Positions 1-12,853 of a DNA stretch of 64,000 bases are shown here, piece by piece; position 1 is the stretch's first letter; every line of letters begins with the position of its first letter. The position numbers and the translations under genes were made by a program. Location: assembly GCA_950022655.1 (NCBI GenBank), contig OX465588.1:25096527-25160526 (forward strand). The letters are read 5' to 3'. This stretch comes from Alentia gelatinosa. Taxonomy: Eukaryota > Annelida > Polychaeta > Phyllodocida > Polynoidae. The notes below the pieces were generated by a model that searched no databases, was not told the origin of the DNA, and worked only from the letters and a program-made list of their open reading frames with translations.

Positions 1-1348
1 CAAGGTCATGAAATGCCGCACAACTTTGTCTGCTTAGATTTTGCAATGTGGCACCACCCACCACTGAGTGAAAGCTAGGTTACTGAGTGAAATATACTAC
101 CCTCAGCGATTTTTCTATACCAACGCACAGTCAGTGGCACCGCCGACACATTTCTGTGTAACTCAAAAAGTCTAAGCAATTTTCTTCGGCCAATGGAAAC
201 GGGCCATTAGTGCAACCAGAGCTAGACAGAGTTAGCTCTGGTAGGGTTAAATGAGCGGCCAACTTGACCCAGTAGCGGGACTTTGTTATCTCCTCCCAGA
301 TCTTTCATACTGCTTGGAGAGTGTGTTATGGCATAACCTAGAAGCCAATTGTCCACTTTCTTATTTCCTTCGCTGTGTATTTTTTTCAAAATATAATGAA
401 TATTAAGGTTGGTTTCTTTATCAATTCGAGTTAGGAATACTTCCTAGTAGGTATGTCTGCTTTTTTAGCCTTTTTTATGCCCTGAGGCTCACCCCGAGTG
501 ATCCAATGTAGGATTTAACCCCACCAACCCCTATAAGTCAGTGCATACGGTCCAGCTAGCAACTGTGAAGTGTTGATTCCACCAAGGCGACGTAACTTAG
601 ATGATAATTAGGCAACAGCCAGGCACCTGACGAGCATACTTTCTCGATAAGAAATTACCTGTTCCACCAGAAACCAAGCAAATCAATGTTCATCCTCTGT
701 GATCCTACAATAGGCAAGTCACAGGAAAGTGTAGACATGAAAACTAAATGATGGCACTAAGCTATTATATATCGAGTACCAGCAGATGATCAGTTTATCA
801 AATGGTAATCATATTTTTCATCGAGTAGATTTTCTAAATGAATATCACTGCATCTTTTATGTTATTATATGAGTTTCAATATATATATGAATAGCGAAAA
901 GACAGAGGTATTGTCAGGTGTTTTATAAGCTGTTAAAGAGCTCAATGGGAGATCCAGTCTCCAAGCAGATTATTTCTCCTTTTTTTGGAGCTAATTGCTA
1001 CCAAGGAACTGCCAGGAGAATGGGTGAGTTAAAGCATGACCTGTGCAGTTATATATTATCCTGGGGACAGATTCTGTGACGAAGGCCTATTGAGATCCAT
1101 CGTAAACCGCATCCCCCACCAGATGTTTGTTTTGGCATCGTGGGCAAAATGGCGGTGCCCAGGTGACAGTACCTCTCTGACGTAAAGCTGATGTCGCACA
1201 TTCAACCTCTGGAATAGGGCGCACTGCTCGATGTCGACCGTCAAATGGCAGACGTAGCTCCGCCGATGACTACCATGCTGACAGCCCTTGACTGCACGGT
1301 CACATAAGAGCAGGATGTGATGTTGTGTGGGCCAATCAGTCAACCTCA
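1..1348. other. non-coding stretch with two dispersed repeat fragments
   Basis: I see no convincing exon here. Positions 130-205 match, in reverse orientation, the segment 43354-43433 (shared pieces GGCCAATGGAAAC and AACTCAAAAAGTC). Positions 205-283 share a short hairpin around GTTAGCTCTGGT, GGGTTAAAT and CTTGACCCA with 51839-51905. The 95-codon minus-strand reading frame at 1056-1343 ends where the 1349-1646 repeat begins and resembles no family I recognise. Confidence 0.5.
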
Positions 1349-1646
1349 GGGACCTGTTTCAGTAGTTTTGTGACATTAGGCCTAGACAGACATCAACAGC
1401 GGCACCAACAGTGCAAGCAACAGCGGAAAAAGTCTAGCAAATATCAGAGAGTCGAAGGTGCCAATCTTCTTCATATTTGGAACGATTATAGGTTATATGT
1501 ATCCCCTACTCATGTTAAAGTGTCATCACTTAATTCCTACAGGAAGTGGGTGCAATTCCGTGTGTCATCGATTGCAGTCTTGTGATTTGTCCGTATGGTG
1601 TCACAGACGCCATCTAGACATGTCACGAACTACTGAAACAGGTCCC
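1349..1646 (+). mobile_element. MITE family A, copy 1
   Basis: A 298 bp element bounded by inverted ends GGGACCTGTTTCAGTAG and CTACTGAAACAGGTCCC. The interior carries ACAGCGGCACCAACAGTGC and a GTGTCATCGATTGCAGTC-type segment found in the other copies at 25303-25601, 39334-39630 and 44061-44359, plus a degraded one at 58706-58938. It has no coding capacity of its own, so it is probably a non-autonomous DNA transposon. Confidence 0.8.
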
Positions 1647-2165
1647 TGGTCGAATGCCGCTTTCAGTACGTCTAACACATTTGACAGCATCGGCATTGTT
1701 CTGGTACATTACTTTGCCACTATGTGGCTGCGGTGTGAACTGTTCCTTGCTCACCGTACCACACGTACCATCCTATAATGATTTTAGTTTCATCTTTGCT
1801 GGTCATTTTGTTTCGGATTGATAAAGGGGGTTTGCGGCGAATGGATCTGGACTCAGCATAAACTTGTATTGCAATTGCGAATTGCGTGGAAAGTGAAAAT
1901 AAGGCATGGGTCCTGTTTAATTTCGTCCTATTTAAGATGTGAGTATCGTAGCATAAGAATGATCAAACAGGCTGTGACAACGTAGGCAGATTTGTGGGTT
2001 TGCTTCTCCCCAAATTGTAAATTTCATAGATGGGATGTCTTTGTTGGTTTGATATCCCCCCACTATAAGTTGTAATATATACTTTTTTTTATTTAGATTA
2101 CTTTTCTTCGTTTATGACATCCTTTAGGGATCTATTTTCTATGTTGCACAAAATACGTTTTTATG

Positions 2166-2187
2166 ACCCCCCCCCCCCCCCCCCCCA
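2166..2187. repeat. poly-C tract
   Basis: A run of about 20 C residues followed by a C-rich ACCCCC segment. It forms the left edge of the CCAACCTGCC minisatellite. Similar C or G runs occur near 11694, 16570 and 34881. Confidence 0.9.
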
Positions 2188-2249
2188 CCCCCGCCCCCAC
2201 CCCCATACCCTACTGCGTATATATGTACAGTTTCTGGAGCCCTTTGGGG

Positions 2250-2765
2250 CCTTTCTGGGCACCTGCCCACCAACCTGCCCACTCACCAGTCTGCTGGACC
2301 ACACACCAAGCCAAACACAAAGCAATCTGCCAAACCATCAACCTGCCTATCCATCAACCTACCTACCCAACAACCTGCCCACCTACCCACCTGCTTATCC
2401 TACAATCTGCCCACCCAACAACCTGCCTACCCAACAACCTACCCACCTATGAACCTGCCTAACCACCAAACTGCCTACCCAACAATCTGCCCATCTACCA
2501 ACCTGCCTCCCCTTCAATCTGCCCACCCAACAACCTGCCCATCCATCAACCTGCTTAACCACCAACCTGCCTACCTACCAACCTTCTTACCCAACAACCT
2601 TCCCACCAACCAACTCACCTACCCATCAATCTGCCCGCCTACCAAGCGGCCTACCCACCAACCTGCCTATATTCCGCACTATCCACTCACCAACCTTTCG
2701 CACGCACCTGTCTGTCTACCCACCAACCTGCCCCCGACCAAATATGCTCATCCAAAAAGGTAATA
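2250..2765. repeat. CCAACCTGCC-type minisatellite
   Basis: About 500 bp of imperfect tandem units resembling CCAACCTGCCTACCCA, with a 4-base substructure of C-rich and A-rich steps. Reading frames through it are open in several frames and give proline, threonine, asparagine and leucine-rich low-complexity peptides, as expected from the repeat and not from a gene. Confidence 0.85.
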
Positions 2766-4271
2766 CCTGCCCTCGCACCAACCTGGTTATCCACCAAACG
2801 ACACTCCAAGTATCGCTAATACTGAAAATGCAAGACTTTTTTTTATGAATTTGCGTATATGTGCATGTGTATGGGAAATCAACCACCACCGTCCACCAAC
2901 CACTACCACTGCAGGCACTTGTATGCATTTTTTTCCAATCCCAGCTCACCCAACCCCCCTTACCCCGCACGTACCTTATGTGGGGTTCACACGATGGGAT
3001 TCATGTACCTCACAGGGTGTTTATCTGAGACAAATCCTGCTGGAATCTCTTCGTCTAAATTGTAGGGTTCCATTTCCATGAGACATATTTTTCTCCCTGC
3101 AATTGCTGGCGGCATTTACCTCTAAAAAGAAACAGAATCTGATTAGATTTTGAACAACCATGTGAGGTACGTGAATCAAACCGTGTGATTTACACTCTAT
3201 GGATGACCCCAGGCAATAATAGATAAAGGGAAATCAAAATTGCGTGAAGTCGGTGTATATCCACTTTCATCGCCGTCGAGCATCACTAGAGGGAGCCATA
3301 TCATATCGCAAATACGTAAATTACATTCACAAAAAAACTAGAAATACGAACCTGTAGGTTCCAGGATGTGAAACCCTCCTATTATGATCTTTCCTTAGCC
3401 TGTCCATAATCTAGATTGTTTAGCTTCATTAGAATAGAGCTATATGGCTGTGGTTCTAAGCACTAGAGAGTGCCTTTAATTTTATACACACTGTTCTAAT
3501 ATAAATTAGATACAGTTATGTCACTGACTAGAAAACAGGTCTGTTCAGTTGGGATATGAAAAGGACTATCAGATTAAACTATATTCAAAATCTATCCAAC
3601 TAAAGGTAATTTCATTCAAAAGAACCAATGCCTAAGAGAGGAAAGAGTGTGGAATTCCTTATCATTGCAATGCCACCAAACGCCAGATCTTGGCATGCAG
3701 CTTTAAGCAAAGCCTACTCAAAAATAGTATTATGTTATTGCACGAACTTGGATAGGTCCGTGGTTATTGGGACAATGCATAGTTACCTACACAGTCATTT
3801 CATACACTCATTTTTGGATCACCTAAAAACCTTTTTCTTTTTATTCAATTATTACCTACTTTACTTGTATTGTATTTTTTCTTTTTGTTTTGCTCGATGT
3901 GCAATGACTGCCCCTTATTTTTACAAAGAATCCGACCATGTTGTATAAGAGAAACTCGTGCGTACGAGAGATGCAGTGAAATAATTTTAAAAAAACGAGA
4001 TTCTGGACGTATGAAACTCTGCATTGATATGTCATAAGTATTCGAAAAGAGTCATGATAATGATCCATATGTTTTACAATCACAATATTAGCATATGTAA
4101 TATGACAGCTACGGATATTGTTTCTATTTGGATATACATATCACATATCACTTGAAACTGTGCACTACATCAACCGTTCAAGTTAGTTTGTAGGGAACAC
4201 GTGATGCTATATGATATCATGAGCTGGTATACGTTTTCACCATATAATATCAAATTCTCTCTGTCTGACAG
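2766..4271. other. non-coding stretch before the first recognised exon
   Basis: Probably an intron of the first integrin gene. I recognise no exon. The reading frame at 3628-3948 shows no domain and no splice context. Around 3937 the piece GACCATGTTGTATAAG resembles the end of the CCATGCTGTAC family (15343 and 46005) and may be a decayed relative. Confidence 0.4.
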
Positions 4272-7200
4272 ATCTTGGATGATGCAGTAACAAAGGCAAA
4301 GCCAGCATTGTACGGAAACGATAAGGGAAGAGCACGACGGGATGCGGTGTACGAGAATAGTACATCCGGGTCAGAGGATGACCTGACTTCCGCTGACCCC
4401 TTGACCTTGACTCCCCCTGGGGCCCTGTTCGGCCGCTCACGCCTGCTACCATTAGATGTGGTGAGTGAAACTAGTGTATAATTTGTGTGTAAAATATATT
4501 GACCTTTCTGACTATCATAACAAAAAGGTTTCAGCGAAAGAGAGCGGAAGCTGTGATTTCATGCAGCGTAGCCTAAATTCTCATCTTTTGTGTCCAAAAC
4601 ACGTTCCACTATACTACAATGGTCCATATTTATATAAACAATGCCATCCAAATGAATTTGTCAATTGTAACTTTATAATGACACTTTTTACAACTAAGTA
4701 CAGATAGTCATGCTAAATATACCTTTTATGACATATTTCAAACTTTTATTTGAGAACACAGACACCTAAATTGTAGGTCTTCAAACCTTATATGTGATTA
4801 TAGAATTATACAATAACGATAACCATTTGCTCATAATCGTCTAAAATATTTTTCCTTAAGCAGATTATGAAATGTATTTCCTACTAACCCACCTTGACTG
4901 CCATTACTGCCAGGTTTAATCATATTTTTATTAAGCGTTTATATTACAGTTTTGGAGGGAAATTCTAATCAATTCCTTCCTATTTCAGTTCTGCGGGACC
5001 GCCCAGTGTGAAACGGCCAGATTTGACCTGGGTCCTCTCAATGCGGGAGAGAGTGTTACTATCAGTATTCTCCTCAGGCTATTCATGGGGAACCTCACAG
5101 TTCTACAGGTAGCGAACGATTCCTTTTATTGCGTTCAATTAGACTTCTAACAAGTATGATTCTATGGTTGTTGTTTTTTTAAGAACAAAACTTTATTGCA
5201 TGATATTTTTGGCCGTCAATTATCGGTATCATTTTATCACTTACACTTACTCACTGAAACTTCTTTTGTTTTGCTTTTCTTTTTATTGCATGCAGGATCT
5301 AAACTTTTAGCACAAATTTATAAATGATAATAGCTTTCAGCTTTGTTCTGATTGCTAAGATCTAGTAGAATGAGTGAAATGAATAAACATACCACTAACA
5401 TCCTCATACAATCCATTTTTCCCTTTTTCTTTGCATTGGATATCGAAAAACAGGTTAATATATACCATGTTAATATATTGATAGTAAGGCTTAGAATAAA
5501 AGAGACGTATTCTGTGTGGGACTTCACTGATCACATGATTTTGGTTAACAGGATACTGGCGCCGTGCGGGTGGTAACTCGGGTGCTCGTACGCGGCCTGA
5601 TGCCTGTGTCAACCCTGGCACTGGCTGACCTAAAGGTGAGTGTGTCATTTGTACTAAAGCCCAGCGACCACAGAGCACCTGCACCACGATGGGCATTACG
5701 ACACACCTCCTGACACATAATCCATATCATGTCGGAAAGTCACCTCTAATCGTAACCGATGCACTTGAGAGTGCACACCGACGCACGCGTCGTAAGGTCT
5801 ACGATGCGTAGTGATTCGGGAGATCAGCCTTAAACAGCGCTCTTAATGGTCATTAACTTTAAATAAAAATACCATTAATGGTTAAGAGGCAATGGAAGAA
5901 GGATGGTGACGCGTTCTTGTGAAATGAGACTCGATGCCTACTGAGATACTTTTGACAATGATATCATCTTTATGTCAAGAGAGTATACCTATGTTGAATT
6001 CTTACCCTTTTTCATTGTTATTACCTTAACTTCCCCATTTCAAAGAATCCAAGGACCATCACTGCACGAAAACCACCATTTTACATAAATATACGCCATT
6101 GCGATAACGCACGTATCGGCTGTATCGTGGCTTGTTTATACTTGTATACACCTCTTATACGCGTCTACGTTTCGGGCGTCTTCAAGACAGTTTCCATATG
6201 TAGATGCACGCGACTTGGCTGTCTTTCACGCCTGGCGTATTTAAGATAAAATATACTCTGCGCAACATATATATACGCCAGGCGTATATATGATACAAAA
6301 AACAAAAAAAATTGCGACCCACGGCCCGCCCGGGCCTGTGGGTGTTGGTAGAGCATACACAGATTGCGCAGAGTATATTTTATCTTAAATACGCCAGGCG
6401 TGAAAGACAGCCAAATCGCGCGCGTCTACATATGGAAACCGCCCAGCGCCCGCTGCCAGCCGCGTTTGTACAGGTTGACTCAGTGGGAAACCCTCCCCCA
6501 CCCCCCACCGCCCGCCGCTGCCCACCGCACGGTGTTATGGTGTCGGATTAGCGGCCTTGTGTAAGATGATTTCAGTCCTGAGGGTTGGCGGCTGGGCGGG
6601 TGGCTGTGAGGGTGGCGGTCGCATTCACACTACTTCTAACAAGGCGGGGGCGGAGTCGGAGTCGGAGTCAGAGTCAGAAGGAGGACTCTGTCAACCAGAG
6701 ACACTGGGGGGAGGCGATTATATAGTAAGGCTGACTGTCCACACATTGAAATGGTGTTTTAAAGTTAAATAAAATATCAGAAAAACAGTAAAAAAACAAC
6801 TTAATGCAGGTTTTTTTTATGTGTAATTAATCAATTTATACTCAATCAGGTTTTTATAAAGGTTTTATAAAATAAATTGGTAATATAAGATTGCATTTTT
6901 CATATAAAACAGACTTGGATGGTTAATGGCAAATGAAATATGCTACCAGTAGTGTCCCCAAGTTGCAAAGGTCGGAACCTTTGGATGTTGGTGTATATAC
7001 AACGGAACCAGGCGTATATAAGACGTATATAAGACCGCACCATGGACATGTATATACGCCACTAGATAAGGCGTCTACGAGACGGATAACAGTTCCAACT
7101 TCTAGATGCAAAATCCTACTGTTAGACGCGTTTCGCATACATATGTAAAGCGGTACTTTTCGTGCAGTGCATACTATATCTTAATTGATTAGCTGATAGC

Positions 7201-8720
7201 CCATTTCATATTACATGCTCTACAGATATAAGTTAACAACATTAGAGAATTTCTACATTATTATGATAACATATACTTCCGACGCTTGTTGGAATATATT
7301 TATGTAATGATTGAAATTTGATTGGCTGTTGCCTCTGCCCGGCAGGTGGCGACATTAGTGACCCCGCGACACGCCCCCGTTCCCGACGGCAGCGTCCCCT
7401 GGTGGGTGGTGGCCGCATCCGTCGGCATCGGCGTCTTCCTGTTGCTGCTGGTAATCGGCGTTTTGTACAAGGTGACTTTCCATTCTTACTTCTCCTGACG
7501 ATACTATAGGATGACGCATCGTAGTTTTATCATGATGGATAAGAATTACACTGCTTGGACTGATGGTATTCTACCACCATGTCATCTTCACTTGTGTTAT
7601 ATAAACATATTTTATCATTTGAATTTGAAATTGAAGCTTAGATTTGTTTGGTTGGTTGGTTTGATTTAACATCCAGTTAACCATTAAAGGTTCTTACCAG
7701 ACTTTCACAAGGTTCTTTTACACCACAAGTGTTGTGATCGAATCTATGTAATGAATTTAGGTAGAAATCTCACCCCTACACATTTACCGAGGTGAGAGTT
7801 CTTTTAGTTACCACACCACAAAGACATGGTATGAGAACGATTGTCCTTTGATACAGCAGTAAATCTATCACTGCTGGGAATGAAGGAGAAGAGTGGCTGC
7901 AGTGGGACTCGAACCCACGAGGTGCTACAACCTTGGGATGAATCATAGATTACTTGTCACTGCAATGAAATTATCATTGCCTTATTCTTACTTTTGCGTA
8001 ACATGAATCTTTCCCTTTGAAAAACTGCTGAATTGTCTTAGATTTTTTCATATTATCATCGCTAGATTTCCCTTGAAGATCTTTACGGAATATCACAGGG
8101 ATCAGAATGTACATTTGTGATTACATAATGAATATTACATCAGTTTCCATCGTCCATTGCAGCTGGGATTCTTCACGCGCGCAGAGCGGGAGGAACTCGT
8201 GAAGCTCATTGGGCAGAACGAGGAAAATGAGGAACACGAGTCGCGCATGCTACGAGTGGGCGATAATACAGAACATGACTGGGAGAGCTACGACCCTTGG
8301 CAACCACAAAATCCGGAAACCAGTCTCCTCATCTGGCACGCCAATGGCAGCATATCCCATAATTCCCGCGAGGAATATCTGGCTGCCACCAGACGGAGCA
8401 GCAGTAGCACCCACGACAGGAACCTGAATGAAAAGAGTAAACCTAATATTCCCCACCACCGGGAGCAACGCAGAATGAACGGTAATATCCCCAACGGAAA
8501 CACCAGTCTGCCCAGTACAAGCGGCAGTAGCAGTAGTGACCGTAGGGATCAACGTCATAGTGTGACGTCACATGACGATGACGTTTTCTGTGAGGGTTAT
8601 AATCCAAGATCGTTTGATATCCCGAATTATCTTGTTATTAGACCTGCAGAAGATAGTGATGAAGAGCAGTTGTTTACTGAACTACCTGAAGCTATTCCAA
8701 ATGGTCATGTGAGTAGGTAG
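4272..8720 (+). CDS. integrin alpha subunit, 3' part (five exons)
   Basis: Exons 4272-4460, 4989-5108, 5552-5635, 7346-7471 and 8163-8720 all join in phase 0 and carry AG acceptors and GT donors. The first holds a furin-like site RARR followed by D, as in integrin alphas cleaved into heavy and light chains. The second reads FCGTAQC...DLGPLNAGES, the conserved calf-2 cysteine motif. The fourth encodes the proximal segment and transmembrane helix (VPWWVVAASVGIGVFLLLL). The fifth opens with GFFTR, a variant of the hallmark GFFKR that contacts the beta tail. The product is a type I plasma-membrane adhesion receptor subunit. The propeller, thigh and calf-1 exons are missing and probably lie upstream of the window. 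Exon borders match the second integrin gene. Family call is firm; the subtype cannot be set. Confidence 0.88.
6059..7170. mobile_element. non-autonomous element with ACTGCACGAAAA ends
   Basis: The left end reads ACTGCACGAAAACCACCATT and the right end reads GTACTTTTCGTGCAGT in inverse orientation. Many TATACGCC pieces lie inside. An internal inverted repeat pairs about 6190-6265 with 6364-6439 (core CTTAAATACGCCAGGCGTG). The segment 50660-51072 carries a matching terminus and similar GGCGTATATA blocks, so it is a second, degraded copy. It lies in the intron between the membrane-proximal and transmembrane exons of integrin gene 1. Confidence 0.6.
6654..6680. repeat. GAGTCG/GAGTCA short tandem repeat
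   Basis: About four and a half 6-base units (GGAGTC with G/A variation) inside the 6059-7170 element. Confidence 0.8.
7648..7935 (-). mobile_element. tRNA-derived SINE
   Basis: On the minus strand a tRNA-like segment ends in CTCGTGGGTTCGAGTCCCAC, containing a good B box (GGTTCGAGTCC). It is followed by an unrelated body that ends in GGATGTTAAATCAAACCAACC, the tail typical of many invertebrate SINEs. The A-box half near 7936-7975 is degraded or absent. It sits in the last intron of integrin gene 1. Confidence 0.65.
8163..8720 (+). CDS. integrin gene 1 cytoplasmic-tail exon (185 residues)
   Basis: This single exon follows TTGCAG and encodes 185 residues before TAG at 8718. Integrin alpha tails are usually some 20-60 residues, so this is several-fold too long. 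After GFFTRAEREEL the tail is polar and low-complexity, with serine runs (RRSSSSTHD, SGSSSSD), basic stretches and an acidic end (EDSDEEQLF). It contains YNPRSF and IPNYLVI, both possible but unproven tyrosine docking sites. The last codons before the stop read CAT-GTGAGTAGG, a strong splice-donor consensus, so the annotated stop could be intronic and a further exon might follow. Confidence 0.8.
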   Translation: MGFFTRAEREELVKLIGQNEENEEHESRMLRVGDNTEHDWESYDPWQPQNPETSLLIWHANGSISHNSREEYLAATRRSSSSTHDRNLNEKSKPNIPHHREQRRMNGNIPNGNTSLPSTSGSSSSDRRDQRHSVTSHDDDVFCEGYNPRSFDIPNYLVIRPAEDSDEEQLFTELPEAIPNGHVSR

Positions 8721-11700
8721 TGATCCTTCACTTTGTGGGGTCGTTAATCCATCCCTTTCTCAGCCGACATGTCCAGACAGATTACGTGAAAACTACCTAT
8801 TGACAACTTTTCTGCGGAAAAATCAACAGGTAAATTGAAGTCGGTAGTTGTGGTGTTGGATATCTATCATTAGGTATATATCAAAACTGATGAGTGAAGA
8901 AAGGCTCACAAGGCTACCCGAACAAACGTGAAGGGAGGAACACAACAGATTGATATGCATGGAGGCCTTTAGCTAAAATCTACTGCGAAACTTTGGTATG
9001 AGAGTGAATCCTTTCTTCCTTGAAGATGTTTCAGAGTTCTGATAGAGCTAGAAAGTAAGTGAACAGCGAGGATTCGTACCCCAAAGAGCCTCATTGTCTG
9101 CTGAGGAATTTGTTTCAGAAAACAGATGTAATGCAGATTGTACCTAAGGAAATATACATGAACAAAAGTTCAGAATGGAGTGTAAAGTGTCACGAGAGTT
9201 CGCTTTTTATATATAAGATATCACTGGAAGGAAAATTATGCTTTTCATCGGTATGTGAGAATTCATGGTAAGTGGACCCATGAAATGCAAGTCATCTTGC
9301 CACAGATGTTGCCCAAGGATTTGAAATTGGATTGGAATTTCAGCATAAGAGACTAGGTAAGATTTCTGGAGGATGGAGCACAAATACCAACAACCTTGTT
9401 TTATCGAATTACATACAGCATAACTTCGATGAATGAATCGGAGAATATTCATCACACCTTGGACTACAGCACCAGAAGTGTTCCTACCAGGTCTCATATG
9501 TTAGGTCTTGTAATACAGGACAAAGTGATTTCACAATGAACTATGATTAGCAGATTCAGACCCCTCTTCAGATAGAGGTGTCTGACAAATTGTGATATTG
9601 ATCAGTAATCATTTTTGCCTGTTGGATTCGCCTTTTATTGGGCAGATCCATACCTGCCATGATTGTACTGTGCTATGACCATGGACTTCGAGCAGAAAAG
9701 AGGGTCTGGAACCCTCCTGGCACTGCAATATTATGTATGCTCCTTGTTTTAAAGTTCACAGAGAATTCATTAGGTTATTTGAAATGATTCACCCATAGTC
9801 AAGTGGCATATGAAAAGTGTAATGATTCAATACATTACCCCAATAAATATAAAGCAGTGTAAAGTGCGGTGAAGTGATATCTTATACATTTGATATTTAC
9901 CTATAGCAATTCTGATTGTAAACTATGCATCCGGCATCTCTATTATAGTAGACCAGGCAAACACCCTGTCGACTGCTCCACAAAGTCAGATGCTCTAAAG
10001 GGGTCAAAACGTAGGCTGCTGGTGGGTGGGGGGAATCAGCGGAGTTTTGAAAGTGGGGCTATCAGCGAAAGTTGAGATCACATTGGTTTCTCACGAGAAA
10101 AGTAGATAAGAAAACTACACTACTATACATCGATTTCGGCATGGCCCGAAATAAATCATAAGAGAAAAGATATTTCTGCCAATAGATCTACAAAAAAGAA
10201 GAACAGATTCTAATATTTTCCTCCACGGGATTCTCACTCTCGTGGCCCCTCACTCTCCAAGCCTAAGTCTGGTTCACTCTATCCTTATGAGCGGGGAGAA
10301 GTCCAAGCAGATACTACCAGAATCGTAGTTTTTTTAGATATAGTAGGTAAAAAGAGTTGTATACGCATCTGATACAATGAGAGTAACATAATTGTCTGCG
10401 GATGTTTGATCCATAACTCTATGACTTACTGAAATATACAGGTTATTGATTTTGTGTGTGATACCTAAAGTCATCCAGGCGTATATATAAAAGGTAAGTT
10501 CAGAGCATGACATTGTCATCAAATTCATGACAGGGAGTGATGACTTCCTTCCCACAGATTCATTACTTGAATCGATTTATCAACATGAATGAATTTCACT
10601 GAGACCCTCAGCTAGTCTTGGTAAATAATGAATATTTATAACACAAACGACACATATTTACAAACACACAGAGTTACCCATATATTTGTACTGAACTGTA
10701 TGTCATAACTATCAATAATATATTTACTTGCCTATTGTTCTCTATGGTTGAGACTCACAGTCTCGCACTACCAGGCAGATTCGCAAGCGTTTGCGACTGG
10801 TGAGATGAAGATATGAGAAAGCCATAATTAGTTGTTGTTGTGAGGGACACAATGTTTGTTATTGCTATTTTTGTGTACAATGGTCATATTGACTCGGCTA
10901 TACCACAAAGATGTACACTTTGTTACCTGTTTGTGTAAGTGGGGCACAAGGCTGCCTAAAGCTATACCGGGACGACAGAAAAGCTGATGGGTAGATATTA
11001 TAGAGTTCATTCGGAATGGGAGCTGCCTTATTTTGGTGTCTTGCCAAGTCCCAAGTTGTACCATGTTTTTGTTTTTAGATGTTCACCTTCTACAAGACTA
11101 TGAGTTATATTCATATACACCAAATAATGCACAGGCATGTTCTCAATGTTAATGGCAAATCCGTACGGTTTTATTCATGACAAATGACGTTCATTGACGG
11201 TGGAACTATTTACTGTATATAAGACATATCATGTTCCTCTATAGACCAATAATTGTTGGACCTGTATCAACAGCAAGGCTTTGTAAATATATATACAGGT
11301 TGTGTTCGGTGTAATAGTGAAAAATAAAGGTGCTACATTTTACATGATCCATCTATTGCTGTGTGAATTTTGCCATAGTTAGAAATCATACTACACAAGA
11401 TATAATAAGACGCATCGGTTAAACATTGGTATCGTCTTTGTAGATAAATACATTTTTTCTTATGCATAAAATAAGTTTCAAAGACAACTGAATTAGACAG
11501 CTATCTTATAGGGCACAAAGCTATTGTGTTTTGGAGGTGGCCATCTTGCCTCCCGACGTCATCCAAAACACCAGCTGGCGCGACCAATTATCAATGGATT
11601 TTTATCAAATACATTTCTTGGGGCTTGCCATTTAGGAATTTTAGTATCGCCTCAATATTATCTATACATTATAACAACAGATAACACTGGTTCCCCCCCC

Positions 11701-12853
11701 CCCCCCTCCGACTACAGTTCCCTATTTTAGATTTTCCTGGCGGATGGTGGTAAAACTAGTAATCATTCTGTGTCCTATAATGCAGCCATAAACTGGGACC
11801 ACAAAGGCAAAACAGTGCTGCTGGACTATTAGGCCCGACGAATTAAATTCTGACGAAACCACAATATATAATCATCCGCCCCCTAGTGAAATGGGGATTA
11901 AACGTCCATCCCCCACATGCATGACCACCCCTCAAACATTTAAAACCATTTAATTTGCTACGTCAACGAGAGTAAAAGACGAAGGATCTCGTTCGATAAT
12001 TCGATTTATCCTTTGAAAGGAAAGTTGTAGCTGACTATGGAGGAGGTCTATTTCCGTCTCTATTTTCGTTCACCTGTCCTAATTTCATCTCATAGATTCG
12101 GTCAGACCCAAAGTAAGTCTCATAGAACATATTGGATGTTTAACTACCCAAACAAACAAAGAAACCTGTCCTAGCGGGCGACATCCCCTGGGATATCGTA
12201 GGTAAATGAAAATAACAAGAACAGTGTAATTCATCAATCTAAACAAGGCTCTCGTTGAAAATATCGTCCCTGGAGGTCTCGTTTGCCGGGAGTCTCGTGC
12301 CCTACAAGCATATGAAATTAGACGAGCCCCAGCTGGGGGTCGTTGCTCCTAGATATGTGGGAAAAGCGTTGCTCCAGTAATATCGAATAGTGTCGTGTAT
12401 ACTCGTTATTTTCATCTTGTATCGCTACCTTTTACAACACCGTATTTTCTGTATCATAGGTGAAAGGTTCATTAGATTTGTAGCTGGATACAGAAGGCGA
12501 CGTAATTATTATGCGTTCCGCAAAAAATCTGGAGCAATGCTGTCGACCTCGGATCTCTATTCTGCGATCTGCATATCGTAATAGCTTGCTAAGCGACAGC
12601 CTCGTTACTAAACATAGACTACGTGTACATATTTTATCATAATTTGTGCATGGCGATAACTGACTTTTGTGCCAGGTACACCAAGGCTTGCGGTTAGACC
12701 CCATATCTTTCCATCAACATGGATATGAGGCATTCAGGACGTGGTTAACGAACCGGACCCTCATCCTATTAAGTAATATCTAATATACATGTTTCCAGGC
12801 CGGGTGTATTTCAGAGGCTGGTGGAGGGCCGGGTTCGTAACGGAGTTGTAACA
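8721..12853. other. 3' flank of integrin gene 1 and intergenic DNA
   Basis: No gene recognised. AATAAA occurs at 9842 and at 11323; the latter (AATAAAGG after a TGTAAATATATA stretch) looks the better polyadenylation signal, which would give a 3' UTR of about 2.6 kb. A poly-C run lies near 11694. The open frames here are short and featureless. Confidence 0.35.

Noticed and set aside
991..1023. Possible small exon ending GAATGG|GTGAGT
   Set aside because: Good donor but no family resemblance and no partner exon to confirm phase.
2114..2763. Overlapping proline/threonine/leucine-rich open frames
   Set aside because: They come from the CCAACCTGCC minisatellite, are open in more than one frame and have no gene context.
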